NCBI GenBank assembly: GCA_963590855.1
Contig: CAVAQT010000018.1
Location: 1-47,413 of the forward strand
Origin: Ruminococcus_C sp963590855
Lineage (GTDB): Bacteria > Bacillota > Clostridia > Oscillospirales > Ruminococcaceae
Direction of reading: 5' to 3'
Length of the DNA: 47,413 bases
A program made the position numbers and the translations under genes. Shown one piece after another: positions 7,939 through 15,708 of this stretch (position 1 is its first letter; every line of letters begins with the position of its first letter). Under the pieces are notes generated by a model. The model saw only the letters and a program-made list of their open reading frames with translations. It did not search any database and was not told the origin of the DNA.

Positions 7939-7967
7939 TTGAAAAAACACACAACCCATGCTATAAT
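7939..7967 (+). promoter_or_regulatory. Promoter of the GH74 gene
   Basis: TTGAAA (7939-7944), 17-nt spacer, TATAAT (7962-7967). A GAAAGGGG ribosome-binding site follows just before the ATG at 8024. Confidence 0.8.
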
Positions 7968-8023
7968 AAATAAGAAATAAAACCAAGCCGCAAATACGCT
8001 TATTTTTAGAAAGGGGAACCTTC

Positions 8024-10822
8024 ATGAACAAAAAGAACAAGATTCTTTCCGTGATTACCGCAGCGACACTGCTGTGCACGGGAATCGGCACTGCCGGAAT
8101 CACTGTACCGCTTCGCGCATCAGCAGCCGATTCCATCGAATCCTCCATGGATTGGGATACGCTGAACATTGCCGGCGGCGGCTTTGTCTCCGGCATCATC
8201 ACCGGCGACGACCAGATGTACGCCCGTACCGACGTAGGCGGCGCATACCGCTATGACTACGAACAGAAAAAATGGGTGCAGCTGCTGGGCTTTCTGACTG
8301 AGGCTGACCGTGGCTTCCTGAGCGTTGATGCCATGTGCATCGACCCCAATGACGATGACACCCTGTACCTGCTGTGCGGCTGTGCATATTTCAGCGGCGC
8401 ACGGACGGCAATTTTCCGTTCTCACGATGCCGGCGAGACCTTTGAGGAGATCGACGTTACCGATCTGATCCAGGTACACGGCAACGGCTATGGCAGACAG
8501 TGCGGCGAAGCCATCGCAGTGGATCCGGACAATCCGAACATTATCTACTGCGGCGGCGATGCCACTGCCGGCACCTCTGGTCTGATTATGAGTGAGGACG
8601 GCGGCGACACATGGAAAGCAGTTGATGGCTACGGCAAGCTGGATTTGTTTGAATACGAGATCAACTGGCCGACATGGACAGAACACAAGGTAAAGACGAC
8701 CGCAGAAAAGTATGACGGCGGCGCAAACGGTGTCTCCACAGTCACAATTACAGACGGCAAGGTCTTTGTCGGAACTTCCATTAAGGGAAAGGCAAATCTC
8801 CATGTGGCAGAAGTCGGCAGCGATGACTTCCAGCCGCTGAGCGAAGAGCTGCCTACCGAGCAGATGCCTTCCAGAATCAACCTGGACGCAGACGGCAATC
8901 TGCTCATCACCTACATCAATGGTCTGATGTTCGACAGCGGCACTGGTTATGCCTATAAGTATAATCCCAAAACGGATGAACTGAAAGACATTACACCGAC
9001 TACGACCTCTAATGGCACTGCCAAAAAGCTGAATGTCGGTTACGGCGGTGTCTTTAGTGACCAGCATGACTCCAACAAGCTGGTGGCAACTACCTGTGCA
9101 CAGTGGTACTCCCAGTCCTGGACAGAAGACGCCTGGGATCGGGATGCGATTGCATGGGGCGACCGTTTCTTCAAATCTGAAGACGGCGGCGAGACCTGGA
9201 CAGAAATGACTCCCGGCAACTCCACCTCTTGGGGCGGCCCGCTGGAAGCAAACTACCTGCAGGACGGCGGCCACAGCTGGATCCGGGACAAGGCGATCCA
9301 CTGGTCCGGTGCCATTGCCATTGACCCCCGCAACAGTGACCAGTTCTGGGTGGTTTCCGGTAACGGTGTATTCACCTGCGAGGACACCTGGGCAGAATGC
9401 CCCACCATCCGCTTTGCCGCAGACGGCATTGAGGAAGTGGTATCCCTGGACTTCATCAGCCGTCCGGGCAAGGATCCAGTTTCGGTTATCGGTGACTATG
9501 ACGGCTTCTATCACAATGCAAACGGCACAGCAACACAGCTGACACCCAGCATGAACAAGCTGACTGACACCACTGCATCCACCGGCGGCATCGCATACTG
9601 CCCGGCAAATCCGGATGTGATGGTTCGTCTGTCAGAGGGCAGCGCACTGGGTTACTACACCACAGACGGCACCACATGGCAGGAACTGCCGAACATCCCC
9701 TGCTCCGGTGCAAAGGCAGCTATCAACCAACTGGAGGATGGTTCATACCGCATTCTGGTCAGCAGCAGCGGCAAGATCTCCTATACCGATGACTTCGGCA
9801 AGACCTGGAGCACTGCTTCCACCAGCGACAACCTGTCCAGCACCATCTGGATGTGTGTGGACGAAAAGAATCCCCAGTATGTTTACGCATACGGCTACTA
9901 CTACAACCAGTATTATTTCTACAGCAAGCCCAAGGCTGACATCACAGACGCACGCTACATTCTGATGGTCAGCGATGACTACGGCAAGACCTTTAAGGAC
10001 GCCCAGACCATCTGCCAGTACGACGAATGCGACAATGCGTATCGTATTGCTTATCTGGACGAAGGCACATTCGCCATCGCCGCAGGTTACTACGGCGCGT
10101 ACCTGGTAACCGACTACGGCAAGACCGTCACCAAGATGGACAACGTCAGCTACTGCAAGACCATGGGCTACGGCGCAGCACAGAAGGACGGCGACCCGTA
10201 TACACTGTATATGTACGGCAAGCCGGCAGACTCCGATCCGGAGGGTATCTATCGTTCTACCGACTGCGGCAAGAGCTGGGTACTCATCAACCAGAATCAC
10301 CTGTACGGCGGTACCGGTAACGGTAACTATCTGGTCGGCGATATGAACACCTTTGGCACCGTCTACATGTCCACCGTCGGCTGCGGCATCGTTGTCGGAA
10401 AGGTCACCGGCTCGGAAGACCCGAAGCCCGTCACCACAGGAACCACAGCGGATACAACCGCAACTACCACGAAAACAACTACGACCACAACCACCGGCAA
10501 AATAACCACAACCGAGGAAACATCCACCTCAACGCTTCCTGATACAACCACTTCTTCTGCAGATACGACGACTTCCGGAAACGGAACCACCGTCACACAG
10601 GAACCGTCTGATGTTCTGTTGGGTGACACCAACCTGGACGGCAGAGTGGATGTGACCGATGCCGTTCTGCTGAACAAGGCAGTTGCCGGCGCAGTTACAC
10701 TCCAGGCACAGGCACTGCTGAATGCAGACTGTGACGCAAACGGCGAACTGGGCAGTGCGGATGGTATCGCACTCCTGAAGTTCCTGGTACACACCATCGA
10801 CAGCCTGCCGGATGCCGGCTAA
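8024..10822 (+). CDS. Secreted xyloglucanase, GH74 with dockerin
   Basis: 932 residues. A signal peptide (Lys-rich start, then VITAATLLCTGIGTAGI, cleavage near ASAADS) is followed by a GH74 double seven-bladed beta-propeller (about 40-790) with many BNR/Asp-box-like turns (SHDAGETF, SEDGGDTW, SEDGGETW, TDDFGKTW, SDDYGKTF, STDCGKSW). GH74 enzymes cleave the beta-1,4-glucan backbone of xyloglucan. A Thr-rich linker (about 800-862) leads to a type I dockerin with two calcium-loop repeats (GDTNLDGRVDVTDAVLLNKA and NADCDANGELGSADGIALLK). The dockerin would plug the enzyme into a cohesin-bearing scaffoldin, so it is a cellulosome component. The convergent GH9 neighbour carries a near-identical dockerin. 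Confidence 0.95.
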   Translation: MNKKNKILSVITAATLLCTGIGTAGITVPLRASAADSIESSMDWDTLNIAGGGFVSGIITGDDQMYARTDVGGAYRYDYEQKKWVQLLGFLTEADRGFLSVDAMCIDPNDDDTLYLLCGCAYFSGARTAIFRSHDAGETFEEIDVTDLIQVHGNGYGRQCGEAIAVDPDNPNIIYCGGDATAGTSGLIMSEDGGDTWKAVDGYGKLDLFEYEINWPTWTEHKVKTTAEKYDGGANGVSTVTITDGKVFVGTSIKGKANLHVAEVGSDDFQPLSEELPTEQMPSRINLDADGNLLITYINGLMFDSGTGYAYKYNPKTDELKDITPTTTSNGTAKKLNVGYGGVFSDQHDSNKLVATTCAQWYSQSWTEDAWDRDAIAWGDRFFKSEDGGETWTEMTPGNSTSWGGPLEANYLQDGGHSWIRDKAIHWSGAIAIDPRNSDQFWVVSGNGVFTCEDTWAECPTIRFAADGIEEVVSLDFISRPGKDPVSVIGDYDGFYHNANGTATQLTPSMNKLTDTTASTGGIAYCPANPDVMVRLSEGSALGYYTTDGTTWQELPNIPCSGAKAAINQLEDGSYRILVSSSGKISYTDDFGKTWSTASTSDNLSSTIWMCVDEKNPQYVYAYGYYYNQYYFYSKPKADITDARYILMVSDDYGKTFKDAQTICQYDECDNAYRIAYLDEGTFAIAAGYYGAYLVTDYGKTVTKMDNVSYCKTMGYGAAQKDGDPYTLYMYGKPADSDPEGIYRSTDCGKSWVLINQNHLYGGTGNGNYLVGDMNTFGTVYMSTVGCGIVVGKVTGSEDPKPVTTGTTADTTATTTKTTTTTTTGKITTTEETSTSTLPDTTTSSADTTTSGNGTTVTQEPSDVLLGDTNLDGRVDVTDAVLLNKAVAGAVTLQAQALLNADCDANGELGSADGIALLKFLVHTIDSLPDAG

Positions 10823-10844
10823 TGTGAAACCAGTATAAAAGCAT

Positions 10845-10893
10845 AAAATCCCCTGTTTCTGCGGCATAGCACCGTGGAAGCAGGGGATTTTTC
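10845..10893 (+). terminator. Terminator of the GH74 gene
   Basis: AAAATCCCCTG (10845-10855) pairs with CAGGGGATTTT; the stem extends to TTTC/GAAG before the loop, and T follows. Between here and 11028 I see no gene. Confidence 0.85.
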
Positions 10894-11027
10894 ACGCCGA
10901 TCTGCCTATGCCTTTTCATATAGAGAAACATGGTTCTCCAGTATTTATCCTTTGTTTTGGCTATGGCATTGTTGAAAAGCTGCTCTTACGAAAAAGTTCC
11001 TTGTATACAGCGCACATAACCCACACA

Positions 11028-11082
11028 AAAAACTCCCCCTGTCTTCCATGGTAAAACACCGCAGAATCCAGGGGGAGTTTTG
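11028..11082 (-). terminator. Terminator of the GH9 gene
   Basis: AAAACTCCCCCTG (about 11029-11041) pairs with CAGGGGGAGTTTT (11069-11081), a 13-bp GC-rich stem with a 27-nt loop. It follows the stop of the minus-strand GH9 gene. Confidence 0.8.
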
Positions 11083-11110
11083 TATTACGCTATGCTTTTA
11101 TGGGAATCTG

Positions 11111-13816
11111 TCAGCCCTTATCGGGGATCGAATCCAACAGATGTACCAGGAACTTCAACAGAACGACAGCATCGTTACTGCTCAGTTCGTTGTCCGCATC
11201 ACAGTCTGCGTTCTGCAGCGCCTGTGCTTCCAGCTTCACTGCGCCGGCAACTGCCTTATTCAGCAGAACGGCATCGGTCACATCCACTCTGCCGTCCAGG
11301 TTGACATCACCATAGAGGACATCGCCTGTTGCAGAGGAGGAAGTTGCTGTAGTTGTTGTGGTTGTGGTGACAGATGAAGTTTCTGTTGTATTCTCATGAT
11401 CTTCAACAGTCACCTTGAAAGAAACCTCGGCAAAGGACAACCGATAGTTCAAGATCAAATCCGAGCTTGCTTTCACACGAATGGTATATGTGCCCGGCTT
11501 GGAACTGTCAAATTCCGAAGTGTCTATGGTGAATTTATCCGGATAATCGGCAGGCGATACCTTGTCATAGATCACATCACAGCTGTCTTTTCCGTAATAG
11601 TACTTCAGGGAAATTCGCAGTCCGGTGAGATTCAGATCCTCCCCAACACGATAGGTCAGCTTCTCCGGCTCGTCATCCAGCAGAAGCGCACCCTCGGATT
11701 CATAGATAATATCGTCCGAAGTGGTCGTCATTGTAGCTTTGGTTGTCGCCGTGGTAGTTGTGGTAGTCTCTGTGGTCGTCGTAGTAGTCGGTTTGGTTGT
11801 AGCAGGTGTGGTCACATCCGGCTTGGTGCCGTCCGGCTCTACGCCCCAGATCAGGGTATCGCCGTCATACATGGTAATGTGATCGGTCTCCACCATAGCA
11901 TCCTCGCCGCCCTGCTCCAGACCAGCATAGGAATAGTCGTTTGTGGGATCCCATACGCCCTGGATATTGTCCGGGATGGAGATACGGAACTGGCACTCGC
12001 TGCGGTGCTCCGACTGACCGGTGGGCATCACCACGCTGCCGTCTGCAAAGGACAGCTTCACATAGTAGATATTGCCGTCATACTGGATCGGATCAGAAAT
12101 GGAGATCTTGCCCTTGTCGCTGCTGTGCTGGTCATAACCGATCTTCACAGAAACGTCGTTGATGGAATAGCCTGCGTCTACCAGTTCGCTGATGTCGAAG
12201 TAGTAGTTGTAGGACAGGTTCTTGATGGTTCTTGCCGGCCATGCGCTGTGGTTCATGGCAAATACTTTCAGCTCGGTATAGCTGGAAGCAGACTGGTTGA
12301 TAGAAGCCTTTACCAGAAATTCATCCCACTTCGGTGTCTCTGTGGGCGGAAAATCCGGGTCGGATGTGCCGCCGTACTTGTCTACCATCGCACAGAGCGC
12401 TGCGGTATAGCCGGCGTTATAGTCGATCGCAACCTCAGTGTACTGATAGTCGCCGATCTTATCGGAATAGCCGTCATTCTGATCCGGGCCGCCCACCAGC
12501 GCGCCGTACAGAATATGTGCATGAGGTTTCGCATCCTCGCCCTCGGTCTGACCAATGTTGCTCCACTTGTCGTTCCATGCGCCGCTGGAGGTTCTGTGGT
12601 GCCATGCCTGGGGATAATCGTCACCCATGCCGACCACATAACTGAAATTCTTGGAGTTGTCGCCGAAGCAGTAGTTCATGACCTTATCAGCGAACTTGGT
12701 GTACTTTTCCGTCTTTGCCGCATCATCCTGGTACAGCTGATCGACTGCCACATAAGCCAGGAAAGCGGTGGTGGTGGCGTGGCGGAGCGAACCCCACTGG
12801 AACAGCCACGGCAGACCGTCCGGCGTATAGGTGATCTGCTTGCCGCCGTAGCCGGTCGTCCAGTATTCCAGATGCTTGGTGAACTGGTCTTTCCACTGAG
12901 AGTCCCCGGTGTTGATAGCATACAGCAGCATGCCGCCCTGCATCACATCATCCCAGCACATGCCCCAGGTATACTTCAACTCGCTGGACTGCTCTTCCTT
13001 GCCCAGATTCGGGATATAATCGGTCTTGCACAGATCCAGATACTTCTGCTCACCGGTGACCATATACAGCCAGTTTGCCGCATAGAACAGATCATCATAG
13101 AATGTGGTGATCTTATAGTACGACTGTTCCTCCGGGTCATCGCCGATGGAACGCAGCTTGTCGGCACGGTCGAACAGATCGATAGCGTGTTCCAGGTATT
13201 CCTTTGCCTTCTCCGGCTTGGAATCCTTGAAGTTCAGATAGCCGGTAGCAAGCGCCGCCGCCATATCCGCTTCAATACAGCTGTCCTCACAGGTATAGTA
13301 CGGACGCTGGGTCTCGCCCTTCATCAGCTCGTACTTGTCCATGTACACTTCGGCAGAACCCCACCAAACGTGGTCGAAAGAACCGTCACCGATCATATAG
13401 ACAATATTGTCGCCCTGGTCGCAGCCCACCAGATAATCCAGTACAAACTGGAGATTGTTCTCATACATGGTGCGCTGTCCTGCCTTGTCTACGCCGTCAC
13501 CATAGTTCAGCAAGCCCCAACCCAGGAGCGCTGCGGAATAGGCATTGGTCAGGGTGAACTTCAAATGGTCGCCGGCATCGAACCAGCCGCCCGGCACATA
13601 GTCGTTGGTCATACAGTCTGAACGCCAGCTGACCTCGTTCCAGTCCGGCTTCACGCCGCTCTGCTGCACCTCATAGAAAAACATCGACTTCTGAAGTGCC
13701 TCTCCATAGTTATACTTGCTGTTGTCCTCTGCGGTGACCGACACCGCCGGAACAGACGAGGCAAGCCCCGTAACCGCAAGGACTGCGGCAGAGATCGCCG
13801 CGATCCACTTCTTCAT
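11111..13816 (-). CDS. Secreted cellulase, GH9-CBM3-Ig-like-dockerin
   Basis: About 901 residues. Signal peptide (MKKWIAAISAAVLAVTGLAS, cleavage near VTAED), then GH9 (about 35-485) with the catalytic DAGD (YVPGGWFDAGDHLKF), the conserved YPQAWHHRTSSG histidine block and the acid glutamate in YTEVAIDYNAG. A family 3 CBM (about 497-640, starting DEFLVKASINQ) is fused directly, as in processive endoglucanases. A Thr-rich linker, an Ig-like bacterial domain (about 710-810, YRVGEDLNLTGLRISLKYYY), a second Thr linker and a type I dockerin (GDVNLDGRVDVTDAVLLNKA, then NADCDADNELSSNDAVVLLK) follow. The enzyme would cut cellulose outside the cell as part of a cellulosome. The ATG at 13816 is preferred over an upstream TTG at 13822. 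Confidence 0.95.
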   Translation of the reverse strand: MKKWIAAISAAVLAVTGLASSVPAVSVTAEDNSKYNYGEALQKSMFFYEVQQSGVKPDWNEVSWRSDCMTNDYVPGGWFDAGDHLKFTLTNAYSAALLGWGLLNYGDGVDKAGQRTMYENNLQFVLDYLVGCDQGDNIVYMIGDGSFDHVWWGSAEVYMDKYELMKGETQRPYYTCEDSCIEADMAAALATGYLNFKDSKPEKAKEYLEHAIDLFDRADKLRSIGDDPEEQSYYKITTFYDDLFYAANWLYMVTGEQKYLDLCKTDYIPNLGKEEQSSELKYTWGMCWDDVMQGGMLLYAINTGDSQWKDQFTKHLEYWTTGYGGKQITYTPDGLPWLFQWGSLRHATTTAFLAYVAVDQLYQDDAAKTEKYTKFADKVMNYCFGDNSKNFSYVVGMGDDYPQAWHHRTSSGAWNDKWSNIGQTEGEDAKPHAHILYGALVGGPDQNDGYSDKIGDYQYTEVAIDYNAGYTAALCAMVDKYGGTSDPDFPPTETPKWDEFLVKASINQSASSYTELKVFAMNHSAWPARTIKNLSYNYYFDISELVDAGYSINDVSVKIGYDQHSSDKGKISISDPIQYDGNIYYVKLSFADGSVVMPTGQSEHRSECQFRISIPDNIQGVWDPTNDYSYAGLEQGGEDAMVETDHITMYDGDTLIWGVEPDGTKPDVTTPATTKPTTTTTTETTTTTTATTKATMTTTSDDIIYESEGALLLDDEPEKLTYRVGEDLNLTGLRISLKYYYGKDSCDVIYDKVSPADYPDKFTIDTSEFDSSKPGTYTIRVKASSDLILNYRLSFAEVSFKVTVEDHENTTETSSVTTTTTTTATSSSATGDVLYGDVNLDGRVDVTDAVLLNKAVAGAVKLEAQALQNADCDADNELSSNDAVVLLKFLVHLLDSIPDKG

Positions 13817-13882
13817 AGACAATCATCCTTCCTTTCCAAAAAACACTTGTGCATGCCACACAAAAATTGTCCAATTATTTTT

Positions 13883-13911
13883 ATTGTACCATATTGCATG
13901 CGTGATGTCAA
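13883..13911 (-). promoter_or_regulatory. Promoter of the GH9 gene
   Basis: Minus strand TTGACA (13906-13911), 17-nt spacer, TACAAT (13883-13888), about 70 nt before the GH9 start. Confidence 0.8.
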
Positions 13912-13944
13912 GAATTTTTGTGAGATTTACACGGAGCATCCCGT

Positions 13945-14139
13945 TTACTCCTCCACCTCACAATTGGCAATGCCGAACTCCAGCAGCAGATTAATCAGTT
14001 CGTTGCGGGAGCGGTTCGTGGCGGCGGCGATCTCTTCCAGACGCATCACCGTCTCTTCCCGGACGCGCACCGAAAATACGCGATAGCCGTCCTCACCGCG
14101 AAGATTCTGCTTCTTTGTGATCTTGATCTTTTCGTTCAT
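13945..14139 (-). CDS. Ribbon-helix-helix DNA-binding protein
   Basis: 64 residues with a basic N-terminus and the Arc/CopG-like pattern: a beta strand (YRVFSVRVRE), then helix ETVMRLEEIAAATN and helix SRNELINLLLEFGI. RHH proteins act as dimers on direct-repeat operators, often repressing their own or a neighbouring gene. GAGGTGA lies upstream of the ATG. The divergent region contains two ATATGTGATA repeats overlapping a promoter (14245-14267), a plausible target. No toxin-like partner gene is adjacent. Confidence 0.8.
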   Translation of the reverse strand: MNEKIKITKKQNLRGEDGYRVFSVRVREETVMRLEEIAAATNRSRNELINLLLEFGIANCEVEE

Positions 14140-14214
14140 CCTATCGTCACCTCGCTTCCCATATGCTCTGCTTTTTCACCCTGTCTGTGTTTCACGGCAC
14201 ATACCAATTTTAAC

Positions 14215-14267
14215 TTGACTTTTTGTGATATGATATGTTATAATATATGTGATAAACATATGTGATA
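14215..14267 (+). promoter_or_regulatory. Promoter with ATATGTGATA operator-like direct repeats
   Basis: TTGACT (14215-14220), 18-nt spacer, TATAAT (14239-14244). TGTGATA occurs at 14224-14230 inside the spacer and again at 14248-14254 and 14261-14267; the last two are part of ATATGTGATA copies exactly 13 bp apart. This is the arrangement used by RHH repressors. A perfect 8-bp hairpin (14307-14314 with 14321-14328) follows in the leader, without a T-run. Confidence 0.55.
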
Positions 14268-14335
14268 GCAAAGCAAACGAAAAAAGTGCCTTTCCAAAAG
14301 AATGCCATTTGCCGGAACGGCGGCAAATCCAAAGA

Positions 14336-14364
14336 TTGACAAAATCAGGATTTCATGGTATACT
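14336..14364 (+). promoter_or_regulatory. Second promoter of the SLOG-family gene
   Basis: TTGACA (14336-14341), 17-nt spacer, TATACT (14359-14364), 44 nt before the ATG at 14408. Together with 14215-14244 it gives tandem promoters. Confidence 0.75.
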
Positions 14365-14407
14365 AAAAAGTAGTATTTATATTTCATACTTTAAGAGGAA
14401 TCTCATC

Positions 14408-14920
14408 ATGACTTGTACAATTACCTCCCAGGGATTTGAATTATTGCTTGCAATGGATCTGGTGTCACCAGAACGCTTCCCGAAAAATGCGCTTTCTGTG
14501 CTCAAATGCAATTTGTTGGAGATCCTGTGGTCACTGATCCAAAAGGGCTATACCGATTTCTACACCAATGCCGAATACGGCATTCCCCTCTGGACGGCGG
14601 AAATGATCTGCGCCCTAAAGATATATCACAAGGATCTGCACTTATACCTGGTCATTCCCTACGAGGAGCATTACACCGCCTGGAAGCCGGAGATCCGGGA
14701 GAAATATCTGCGGATCCGCAGCCAGGCAGACGGCTTTGCCTATGCGGACATCACCCAGTCCCCGAAGAGCGTAGAAAAGGCGAACCGCATCATGTGCGAC
14801 AGCAGCGACCTGCTGGTTATTTTCGGCACAAGAAGCACCAACCAGAGCATGGTCAGCTATGCCGGTATGCAGGACGTTCCGGTCTTTTCCCTGCTGTGGG
14901 AAAATCTTCTGATCCCCTGA
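14408..14920 (+). CDS. SLOG-family protein, DUF1273-like
   Basis: 170 residues. The core has a Rossmann-like SLOG layout: GYTDFYTNAEYGIPLWTAEM where the family has its Gly-rich loop, then LHLYLVIPYEEHYTAW and the conserved C-terminal DLLVIFGTRSTNQSMVSYAG. DUF1273/YpsA-like proteins are thought to bind nucleotide-type ligands; the role is not defined. The glycine-rich loop is degenerate here. The ATG at 14408 has AGAGGAA upstream, and 53 further in-frame codons upstream would read through the promoter, so are excluded. Followed by a terminator at 14961. Confidence 0.7.
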   Translation: MTCTITSQGFELLLAMDLVSPERFPKNALSVLKCNLLEILWSLIQKGYTDFYTNAEYGIPLWTAEMICALKIYHKDLHLYLVIPYEEHYTAWKPEIREKYLRIRSQADGFAYADITQSPKSVEKANRIMCDSSDLLVIFGTRSTNQSMVSYAGMQDVPVFSLLWENLLIP

Positions 14921-14960
14921 ATATGGTGCAAAGAAGCATGCACAACAACAGTAAAACACA

Positions 14961-15005
14961 AAAAGCTGCCGCGGAAGCATCCAACCCCTCCGCGGCAGCT
15001 TTTTC
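14961..15005. terminator. Bidirectional terminator
   Basis: AAAAGCTGCCGCGGA (14961-14975) pairs perfectly with TCCGCGGCAGCTTTT (14989-15003). Placed between the convergent SLOG and coat-protein genes, it can serve both. Confidence 0.9.
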
Positions 15006-15063
15006 ATGACTCGATTCCGCAGAAAAGACCTGCGGATTTCCGAGCATGCTCCTGCAAATTCAC

Positions 15064-15315
15064 TCAGCCCTGCATGGACTGAAACTTTTTCTTGACTGCC
15101 TGCACCTTTGTCATTTCTGCGCGGTCTGTGGGATACCATCCCTTTGCCGCCATCTTATCATATAAGGTGTCCTGCATCGCCAGCGAATCATTCAGCGCCC
15201 GGCTGAAGGTCTGGTGTACATTGCTGGTGCAGGACTCAATGGTGCCGTGCATATACAGATCGCATACGCCCTTTTCCAGCAGCAGAATATTTTCCATTAC
15301 GTTCTTGTCATCCAT
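15064..15315 (-). CDS. CotF-type spore coat protein
   Basis: 83 residues: MDDKNVMENILLLEKGVCDL, then TIESCTSNVHQTFSRALNDS and MQDTLYDKMAAKGWYPTDRA. This two-helix ferritin-like pattern, with YDKMAAKGWYPTD near the end, is that of the CotF spore-coat family. The ATG at 15315 is chosen for the AGAGGAG upstream. It lies 14 bp after a similar small gene, forming a two-gene unit. The genus is rarely seen to sporulate, so the proteins may be relics or mark an under-recognised sporulation ability. Confidence 0.8.
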   Translation of the reverse strand: MDDKNVMENILLLEKGVCDLYMHGTIESCTSNVHQTFSRALNDSLAMQDTLYDKMAAKGWYPTDRAEMTKVQAVKKKFQSMQG

Positions 15316-15329
15316 GTTGCATTCTCCTC

Positions 15330-15503
15330 TCAAAGCAGTCCGTAAAATGTCCGGAACAGCTGACGGTGCTTTTCCGCCATCTGCATCACACACTGCTTCA
15401 GTTCCTCATCCTGGATCTGTGCCGCAGCCTCGCTGCACTTGGTCTGAAAATACTTTTCATGTCCCAGTGCGTCCTCTACATAGAGCAATTCCTTGCTTGT
15501 CAT
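15330..15503 (-). CDS. Small coat-like helical protein
   Basis: 57 residues: MTSKELLYVEDALGHEKYFQ, then a second helix ending EKHRQLFRTFYGLL. The LYVEDALGHEKYF opening matches the first helix of CotF-like/ferritin-like spore proteins that pair with a longer partner. The ATG at 15503 is 8 nt after GGAGG; the ATG at 15509 directly abuts the ribosome-binding site and is less likely. First gene of the coat pair. Confidence 0.7.
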   Translation of the reverse strand: MTSKELLYVEDALGHEKYFQTKCSEAAAQIQDEELKQCVMQMAEKHRQLFRTFYGLL

Positions 15504-15650
15504 TTCCATCACCTCCACAGTTATTTTGCGCCGCAAGGAAAAAATTATGCACAGCTTCGACCTGGCTTTCCACAAAAGCCGTTGGGTGCGGCATTGCCCG
15601 GAATCTACACCAATTCCACAATCTCGTGAAAAACCGCCCATACAATTCGA

Positions 15651-15679
15651 TTGCATTCCCAAAAAATTTGTGCTATAAT
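15651..15679 (+). promoter_or_regulatory. Promoter of aguA-aguB
   Basis: TTGCAT (15651-15656), 17-nt spacer, TATAAT (15674-15679); short 5' leader to the ATG at 15709 with AGAGAGGAG. Confidence 0.8.
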
Positions 15680-15708
15680 ATTCTTGCAATTCAGAGAGGA
15701 GCGATCTC

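Noticed and set aside
10420..10580. Repetitive ACAACC/ACCACC tract as a possible CRISPR or tandem repeat
   Set aside because: It is the codon repetition of the Thr-rich linker in the GH74 enzyme; no regular repeat-spacer structure. No CRISPR array was seen anywhere.
11115..11135. tRNA T-arm-like GGGATCGAATCC
   Set aside because: It lies inside the dockerin coding end of the GH9 gene and no acceptor or anticodon arms fit. No tRNA or rRNA genes were found.
11396..13621. A 741-codon plus-strand frame opposite the GH9 gene
   Set aside because: Shadow of a GC-rich coding strand; Ile/Val/Leu/His-rich with no domains, while the minus-strand frame has full GH9 motifs.
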